Shown one piece after another: positions 1 to 9,000 of a stretch of 16,457 bases of DNA. The notes beneath the pieces were generated by a model. It did not search any database and was not told the DNA's origin. It saw only the letters and a program-made list of their open reading frames with translations. The DNA comes from an uncultured Collinsella sp. GTDB taxonomy: Bacteria; Actinomycetota; Coriobacteriia; Coriobacteriales; Coriobacteriaceae. Location: assembly GCA_938023705.1 (NCBI GenBank), contig CALJDJ010000023.1:1-16457 (forward strand), read 5' to 3'. The first letter of the stretch is position 1, and every line of letters begins with the position of its first letter. The position numbers and the translations under genes are program-made.

Positions 1-37
1 GCCGCTGCGCGGCCAGCAGACTAAAGTCTTGAACTAG

Positions 38-73
38 AAAGGGGGCGGCAACCGGGTGGTTGCCGCCCCCTTT
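38..73 (-). terminator. Intrinsic terminator of the surface-protein operon
   Basis: A perfect 16-bp inverted repeat (38-53 with 58-73) closes on a 4-nt loop, 22 nt after the stop codon of the giant gene. In the minus-strand transcript the GC-rich stem ends in UUU and is followed by CUAGUU, so the U-tract is short but present. A flanking AACTAG/CTAGTT pair (32-37 and 80-85) could lengthen the stem with a bulge. It is placed to end the four-gene operon. Confidence 0.85.
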
Positions 74-95
74 GCGAAGCTAGTTGGCTTCGGAA

Positions 96-3000
96 CTAGT
101 GATCGATGCCGTTGAGGTTCACCCTCGTGAGCGTGTAGGTCACATAGTCGGGCGATTGAGGCGTTGCACTCGCCGTGCTGCCCGTGACTAGGCTCGCCGT
201 CATCACCAGACGATAGTTCGCGTAGAACTGATCACGCTGTTCAGCCTGCGTGTTGACCTTAACGGTAAAGGGCAGGTTAAACGTGGTGTCGCCGTTCTGT
301 GTTCGGAACTTGCCGTTCTCCTTCGAGTCAGTGAAGGTGATCGTGCTACCGGAGGGAGCGACCGCGGCAAGCTTACTCTCCGTCACTGTTACGTAGTTGG
401 AGATATCATCCGTTACGCTCTCATACGTGCCGTCGGTTCCGCGGCGCTGAAGCGCGAGCGTGTACACAACAGAGTCTGCGTTCGCAATTGCCTCGGCGGC
501 GTTGCTGAGTCCACCCAGTTCATACGTGGCACCCAGACCAATCGTGCCATTCGCGATCGGACGCAGGTCGTCCACGTTAATGCCAAGCTGCGACTTCTCA
601 GGCGCCGATAGCGTAATGGTCGTATCACCCGTGTCCATGCGATAGTATCCAACGTTGCCGCGCTTCGTCATCGCCAGGCTCGAGGTGGCAAGACCAGAAT
701 CGCGCGTCGAAAGCTTGGCGGTATAGGACATCTTGGTACAGGCGTCCTCGCCAGACTGCTTGGACAGGGAGATAACCTTGTTGCAGCCGTCCGGCGTAAG
801 GCGAATCTCTTCCACTACCGTACGCACGGTAAAGGATCCGCCCGCTGCACGCTTGCGGATTCCGGCAAGGTCATGGTCGAGCGTGAGCCTCAGTGAGTCA
901 TCACCCGTATCCGTCACAATCTGTGTAAACGCAGGCGTCGAAGCGTCATACGGCTCCCAATCGCTGCCATTCCACCTGTAGTTCTGATTGCCGATGGCAA
1001 CATAGAACTTCGCAATCGCCGAAGTTCCGCTCGGGAAACTGCTTACTCCCATTAGGTTGTTGTTGGCGCAATAGCGACACAGCGATGTATCGAGCTGATA
1101 GAACAGATGGTCGCTCTCTGTATAGTATTGGCTCGGGCTAAACGTAACCGTATCCATGACATCGAGAGAAAGAACGTAGGCGGCACCGTCCTCCGACTTC
1201 GAAACCGGAATGCACGCCCCATCTTTTTTGTCGACTACATTCTGCTCATAATTGGACAAGATACTGTATGTCGATGCCGTACTGTTTTGAATATCGTCGC
1301 TGCCATCGGTGCGTAAAACATGATGCAGATTCCAAGATATGCGGGCACCCGAAGAATTCGAGTCAATAGACGAAGCCGTAAAACCGTTGATATTAGCTTG
1401 CGTCACGCCGTCGCCCGACTTGGACACGTTGACAACTAGGTAGACGCTCTCCGACGCACGCTGCTCCTTGCCGTTATCCTTAGGCACCTCTAGCGTATAG
1501 CGACTGTTGCTGGGAACGTCAGCACCCGCAACCTTAAACAGCGTCCACTTGCCATCGAGTTTCGCTTTAGCGGTCGCCTCTGCCTCGTTATCACACACGG
1601 TCCATGTGCCGGCGCCATCCTGTGTGGCCGACACATCCAAAATCTCGCTCAGCCATCGCTCCTGATATGGATTGCCCGCAGAATCCTTAAAGCCGTCGTT
1701 TCCGCTCAGGGAAACGCTCGTTGCTCCGCCTTCGCCCACCGTATAGTGATACTCTCTGCCACCGGCCCGGCCGTCAACGTTCGCATCGATGAGCGCAAGC
1801 TGGCTGCCCTGGGGCAACCTTCCGTCGGCACCATTGAAGAGGATGCTCTTACCGAGCCCCTTCATCGAGCCGCCAGCAGCCATATAGCTGTCCCAGCCAA
1901 AGTCGACTTCCTTCCCATTGGCAGAATTGTATGTCCAGGTAAGCAGACCCGTCATCGGCTCGCCAAAGCTCGTAAGCACGTGTGCATCTTTTCCAAGGTT
2001 AGCGTAGTCGCTTTCTTTAAACTTAGTGCCGTAATCATACGTTGCAGTGAAATCGATCTCGAGCTTGCGCTTAACGATGATCGGCACCTGAACGTTGTAG
2101 CTCTGACCCGCCTCGGTAAAGGTGACGGTCAGGAGCGTAAAGCGACCCTTGCCGTTATCCCAATCGGAGCTTGGGCTAAACGACATGTTGTTCTTGCCGT
2201 TGTTCACCACGCGAAGCGTGGGATTGTTCGACGCGTCATCGTCCTTAACGAACACACCGTCCTTGAGTTGGAAAACCTCTGCTTTGGCCGTCACGTGCGG
2301 ATTGGTGCCATTCTCGTTATTCAATCTGCAGGCATCGGAGAAGCCGCCGTTCGTGACGATGTTTAGATAGCTCTTGACCGTCGTGTTGTCGTTGCCAGAG
2401 ATCACCAAAACGGAGAAATCCGTTGTGGCTTGGTTGCTGCTTGTATCATTATTCGAATTGAACTTACTGGCCACGGATGAGGCATCGTAGCTCGACTTAT
2501 TTTGATAGGCGCCGTTGTCATTAATGCCGCCGATATTCGTGTAGGTGTAGCGATCGGCAACACCGGTGCCTGCCTCGCTCTGGACGGTCGCCGCGGTGTC
2601 GATGGTGGCGCCGTCGCCAAACAGGTAGCGATCGGTGGTGTCGTTGTCGGAGGCACGCACCGCCAGCGTGCTTACGGGGCTCGTGGTCACGTACGGGCTT
2701 GCCGCCGTGGTAGCGGTATCGTCCGCACCGTAGAGCGTGGTGCCCTCGTCGGGCGCGCGCAGCGTGTCCTTATAGTCGCCGAACGCGATGTAGGTCTTCC
2801 TGTTTACGGCGGCCGTATTGGTCGTGTAAACCATCGGCGGCAGATCACGCGTGGTCTTGCCGTTGCCGAGCTTTACGTTCACGCCCGCTGCGGAGAGGCT
2901 ATAGCCGTTTGTGTCAACCTCGCCTAAGAGCACGCCCTGCTTAGAGCCCAATTTGTAGGTATTGCTGTCCATGAGCACGTTTACCAGATGGAACTGGCCG

Positions 3001-6000
3001 CGTCCGTCGCCCGCAATGCCGCCGTTGGAGGTTCCGCCAAACGTTGTGTTAGATACCTTTGTGTTGGTGACGTTGATGACGTCGGCACCGCTGTTAATCG
3101 CGCCAAGTAGACCGCCGCTCCACCTGCCCTTGATCGTGGCGCACTCAATCGCGATATTGTTGCAGGCTATGTTCACATTGCTGAAGTAGTAGCCGATAAG
3201 TCCGCCCGAGCATTGGTCGGTGCCGGCAATGTTGATATTCTCGACGCTACAGTCCTCAAACCAGTACGTGTTGGGGCTGCCACTGCTCGTGACCTCGCCA
3301 ATCAAGCCGCCCGCATTACGGATGCTATTGTTCGTTCCGGTGGCATCGCCGATGATGGCGCTCTTGGCATCGCCTCCGGCATCAATGCGCACGTTGCTTA
3401 TAGAAATAACGCCTCTATAGGCGCTTCCGACCACACCGCCGGCGCCCATGTACTTATCGGTGTTCGACCCGGTGGCGAGTACATTTACCCCAGAGATGAC
3501 TGCCGTGCTCGATGCGACGGCTTCCGTGATGCCAATTTTGGTGTTCACCGATACGTTACTGGAGGTATAACCGAACACGCCGCCCACGTAGGGTGTTGTT
3601 CCCGTGGCGGTTATGGTCGAGTTTTTGCCAATAGTCTTCTCGTATACCCCCGTGGCCGCGGTTGTCCACACGCTGCACGGCGAGGCGATCGCACCCACAT
3701 AGCCGCCAACGTACTTCTCGCCCGTGACGCTAAGGCCAGTGTATGAGCAGTCATAGAGATTCGCGGGCGCCTGCGTGCCGGAGCCGAAATTGACCATATA
3801 GGTCACGTCGTTATCCGTCCTTCGGCTGGTACGGCCCGAGCTGCCAAGAAGCCCTCCTACGCTCTTTGCGCCCAACACGGTGCAGTTCTTCATCTGTACG
3901 TTGCGGTAGACGCCACGCGTGTTGCCGTCGTAGTTGGCCGTTGCGCCCGCCAATAGGCCGGTGCCGATGAGGTCGTTCGATGCCGGTCCCGAGGCAATGC
4001 TACCGTTGGCGTCTTTGTACGTGAGCGATACGTTGCAGTTACTAAAGGTAAGGTCTTTGACCTGAGCGCCGTCATTCGCGGTGACGCTCTGCCCCACATT
4101 GGTTGAGGTGAACATCACGGTGCTGAATAGGCCGCCCACGCCCGAGACCTTATAGTCGTCATCGGCATATTCGACGACGCCGTAAGTGGCATCTTTGGCG
4201 CCTACCGTGATGATGGCCCCGTTGCCGTCGATCGTTGCCACGTGCGGCGTGATGCGGTCGCGATCGGTGGACGCCTCGTTCGAGCTGCAAGCATTGGAAT
4301 AGTAACGGCCGCTAAGGCCCACGTATCCCGTGCCGTAGCCGGTCATATCGTAGGTGGCATTTTCCTTGAACTCCAGGCTCATGCCGATAGATTTCGACGC
4401 GCACACGTAGCCCGTTTGGTAGTCGGCAGCGTAGGACGCCACCAGGTAGGGCGAATTTACATCGTCATCATGGTCGAGCGGGCCGTGCCACCCCTGTTTG
4501 CCCGGGGCCTTCTGGTCATCGTTTTTGGCGGTTTCGAAATCGCCGGCAGCGCTCGCAGGCTTGCCCACGCAGTCGTAGCTGGCATTTCGCACCTTACCAT
4601 ATTCCTTGTTGCCAAACAGGTAGCCGTTTATCGCCGGGTCCTGCTTATCGCTGCCCCAGTACGCCTTGGAGCCGCGGAACACGCCATAATTAGCGTAGTC
4701 GGTATGTGCCGCTCCAGCACCCGCACCCGAGCTAATGATGGCCGAGAGCACCAAAAGGCCCTGGGCGTTTTCCACCGTGGTCACGGGTGCCTCGGCATCA
4801 GTGCCGATATACTTGTTGTCGGTGCCCGTGGTAGTGACGCAGGCGGTTCCCTTGTTTGTGAGCTCGTTGATCTTGTAGCTAGCGTTACCGTTTTCGACTT
4901 TGCAGCCCTCGCTAAAGGCATAGCCATCAATCACACGGCCAACGTAGGGATTGTCGTACTGCCGGAAGTTGCCCGTTCCAAGCCCCTGAGACTTGTCGCT
5001 GGTTCCAGCGCGCCAAGACGTCCCTGACATATTGCGGAAGATCACACCGCCGCCCGCAATGGCACCAACGTAACCGCCGACGGGAACAAGATGTGACTTA
5101 GTTCCGCCACCAGTAACCGTAAAGCCAGTTGTGGGGTTATCGGCCGTCGCCCCATTTACGACCACGCCATCGATAATGTTATCGCCACCAAGGATGCAGC
5201 CGATAACGCCACCAAAGAACGCCGTTGGGGCACCGTCGGCGTCCTTGGCAGAATAAGTAATCGCCGCCGACTCGTTCACATAATTGATGTTGAGGTTGCG
5301 TACCACGCTGCCATAGCTATAGGGAACCAGGCCGCGAAGCTCGCCCTTGTTGTTTTCAATCTCAATTGTTGCAGTCGAGGCGCCCAGATCGCCAACGATA
5401 ACACCGCGGAACGGATTGGCCTTGTTGCCAAACCCGCCAAACGATGCCGCATCGACGGTAATCTTACTATCTTTGTCAGGCTCTATGCTGTAATACGCAC
5501 TCTGTATATAGCGGCGCACGGTTTCGTCGCTCAGCGTCTGCTCGGGATCGGTCTTATCGCCGATCTTCCTCTCCCATTTTTTATCAGTACCGTTTGCCTG
5601 CTTATAGACGTACGTAACCTCATTGTTGGTCGATTGGTCGCTGCGGCGAGTGCAAAGCGCACTCTGGTCAGCGGCAATGGTGACTTCCCAGCCATCCAAT
5701 GCCACGCTATTGTTGATGTAGTTGGCGATGGCGTTCATCTCCGTCGCGTCCTTAACGGTATACGGATCGCCATATGTACCACATCCCGTTATCAGCTTTG
5801 GAATACGCTGGTTGACTTTTATTTCGTGGTACTGGACATTGCTCTCGGTGGCCTTCCCCTTATAAACATAAGGAAGATAGTCACCGAACACCGGGGCATC
5901 GACATTCGCCGTCTTATCCCCAGCCTTCACCAAGCCGTTAGGGGTGCCATACGTCGCTTCATCGTAATACCAAAGCTGCTTGCCGGAGTACTCCGTGCCT

Positions 6001-9000
6001 TTCCTATCAATTTCGGATCCGTAGGTCACCTTGTCATTTTGAGCGGCATCTGCTGTAAAGGTATAGTCCGCCGAGCCCGTGCCGCCGGTCGCGTAGCCAA
6101 AGCTCTCCAGCAGGCTCGCGTGGGTAAAAATCGAATTGTCCGTTTGGCTGGGCAAGCTTATTTTCTCAAACTTCGCTATGACCTGATTGGCCTTATCTCC
6201 CACGCCGAGCTCGCCAAACAAGCTTGTAGCTGCAATCTTTTTTTTCGTACCGTTATTGTACGAATCGGTTACCGAGATATTCTTCGCATCAAGGTTTACA
6301 AGGGTCTGCATCTGGTTGATTAGCAGTGGAGCGTATTGGGTGGCGTTCGTCACACCATCGACCGCAAGACCATCGAGCACTAAACCGTTTATCGTGATTT
6401 GTGCCACATTGGTTTTTTTGACGGGTCCGTAGATATAGCGACACACAAGCGCGCCAGACGAGCTTCCCCAATCGCTCACAACAGAGCCCACGGTACCAGC
6501 AAGCGTGACATTCTCAACCTTAAGATCGCCCGTGTGAGTTCGGATGAGAGCGCAGTGCATATTCTCGTGCTGCGTGGCTTCGTTATTCTTTTTATTGCCT
6601 TCTTGCTCAGCTTTAATATCGGAATAATGGAACGTAATGGTTGCGTTTTTTACCGTTACCGTGGAATTACTGGTGGGGTTGGTGGGGTAGAAGCTGTATC
6701 CCTCTAGGTTGATAGCCACGCCCTCGGAACCGTTCGTACCAATATTGTTTCCTTTGAAAATCTCACGATTTCCCGGAATGATATAGCCCTGAATTGCAGG
6801 CGGGGCATACAGGCATGCACACCAAAGCAACAAGTACTCCGGGCGGTCCATCCAGCTGCTCGCACTACTATTTTTTGAGTTGCTGCCTACTACCGTATAC
6901 GCCTTGTCAAGATTGTAGTAATACCTCGTCCAAGCGTTGGTTTTGCGTGAGTTGCCGAAATCCGTTCGATTGTGATAGCTGTTATCGCTTCCCGGATTTC
7001 CGCTCATGTCGAGCTTGCCATTATTAACGTCGTCTTTGGTGTGAAGTGAAACGACAGTGTTCCATTCGGCATCGATTAGCTTGCTGCCTGGCTTCCTGCC
7101 GTCGCCAACCCATTCATCAAACTTCTTTATGGACTTAGCTTCCGCAACATGAATGCCTTCGACCCTATAGGCAGTACCCCAATAAGCCTTATCTTCTAGA
7201 TATAATCCCGCATACGGCTCGGAACCGTATATTCCGTCGGCTACCCTGCTGCCACGGCCGACGAGCAAGCCCAACATCTCGGCGTTGCTCGCGTTAATGG
7301 TTGCACCCGAAAGGTCGATGGCATAGTCGTTGATGACCCAGTGGCCACTAGCGGCGTATACAAGACCGCCGAGCTCCTTGGAATTCTCCGCAGTTATTGA
7401 GGCCTTGGTTGTTCTCAGAGCATAGGAGTTTACATCCTTGTTAACGCTGTTATCTCCGATAGTTACGACCGCGTTGCCCCAGCTATAACCCAAGAGACCG
7501 CCCGCGCCATTGAGCTTATCGCCGTTTTTGCCGACGCTCATGGCGAACGAATCGAACACCAACCCTGCGATGTTGACGGTCGCCACATTGGTCTTGTTTG
7601 TCACGTTTTCTTGTTTACCCTGTGCGATGCAGCCGATAAGGCCACCAACTTGGGCAATCTTGCCGCTGGCGCAATTGCCGGTTTCGATTTTGCCGCCGGC
7701 TTCGAGACCCGTAACATTGAATGTCGAGGCATAATCGCCCACATAGCCGATGGCGCCGCCAATGCGAATATTGCCGTTAAGCGTTTTAGTTGCAGCGATG
7801 GTCGCTTGAGCCTTGCTGCTGCCCCCAAACGTAACCGTGGAAGCTGTCGACACGCTGCCCGCAATACCACCAATGTTCACATCGTTAATGTTCACATCGT
7901 TAGCGAACGTATCATCGCACGCGATATTCGTTTTGCACGTTGCGCCAGACAGCGTCAGACCGCCCGCAATGGTGCCCGCAAGCGATCCGGCATCAATGGC
8001 CGCGCCGTTATCGAACTTCATAGAGCCGGCGATTGTGACGTCGGAGACAGTTGCGCCGTTGATTGCTGCGAACAAGCCCAGGCGGCCGTGGCGATAGATT
8101 TTGCCGTTGCCATCACTGGTGGCACTGACCTCGCTATTGCCGCGCATGCCGTAAGGCTCGCCCACCGCCAGACTTATGGTGTGACCGTTGCCGTTGAGCG
8201 TGGCGGTAAAGCTGTGGTTGTTCTCGTTAACGCCGGCTTGCTCTTTGGGCTGTCGGTCTTTGGTAAGGCCGGTAAGACCTGTGCCGGAAAGGTTGATGTC
8301 TGCAGAGAGCGTGATGTTCGTCGAAGGAATCTGAGCGAAATTGTCATCCGCAACGTCCTCCACGGCGGAGAAGTACCCGCTCGTTTGCCAGGTGATCGCC
8401 AGCTTTGCGAAATCGTCGACGCCTGCCAGCACAAAGGCGCCACCAGTTTTTACGAGGTTCGATTTAAAGATACACTGGTGCGAATCGTTGATGGTGATGA
8501 GATCATTGCTCAGCCCACTGCCCAGGCGAATGACCTGACCATAGCTGTAGATGTCATCAATCTTGACCTGAGTGGTGGGGCGCTTGTATTGCCATTTTGT
8601 GATATCGCCTGCGGTGGCACCGCCGTCGCTTCCGCTACCCGCGGCAAAAATGAGTGAGTTGAAGTTCTCATAGACTAGCTGCGCGGTGTGGTCGTTTTCC
8701 GCGAATCTGGCGTCCGACAGATCGGTGACACCGCTGAACTTAACGATGCCGCGCCACGACGATCCGACGACTCCGGCAAAGCCGCCGTTCGAGCCGCCGA
8801 TGGTGGCGTTGCCGGCGGTTTCGACCTTTAGGCCGCGCACTTCTAGAACGTTTTTTGTGTCCACGACGCCCACGGCACCGCCATACTTGCCACTATTGCT
8901 GGCGTAGCCCGATGTTGCACATGTCACCGTTGCGTCATCAATGACCACGGCAGACTCGTTGGGACTCCCGTTGCCTTCGCCAAGGTAGCCTACCAGGCCG

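Noticed and set aside
96..2430. The C-terminal part of the giant protein as an autotransporter or sortase substrate
   Set aside because: No beta-barrel ending in an aromatic residue, no LPXTG-like motif and no terminal hydrophobic span are present, and the other features suggest a Gram-positive cell envelope.
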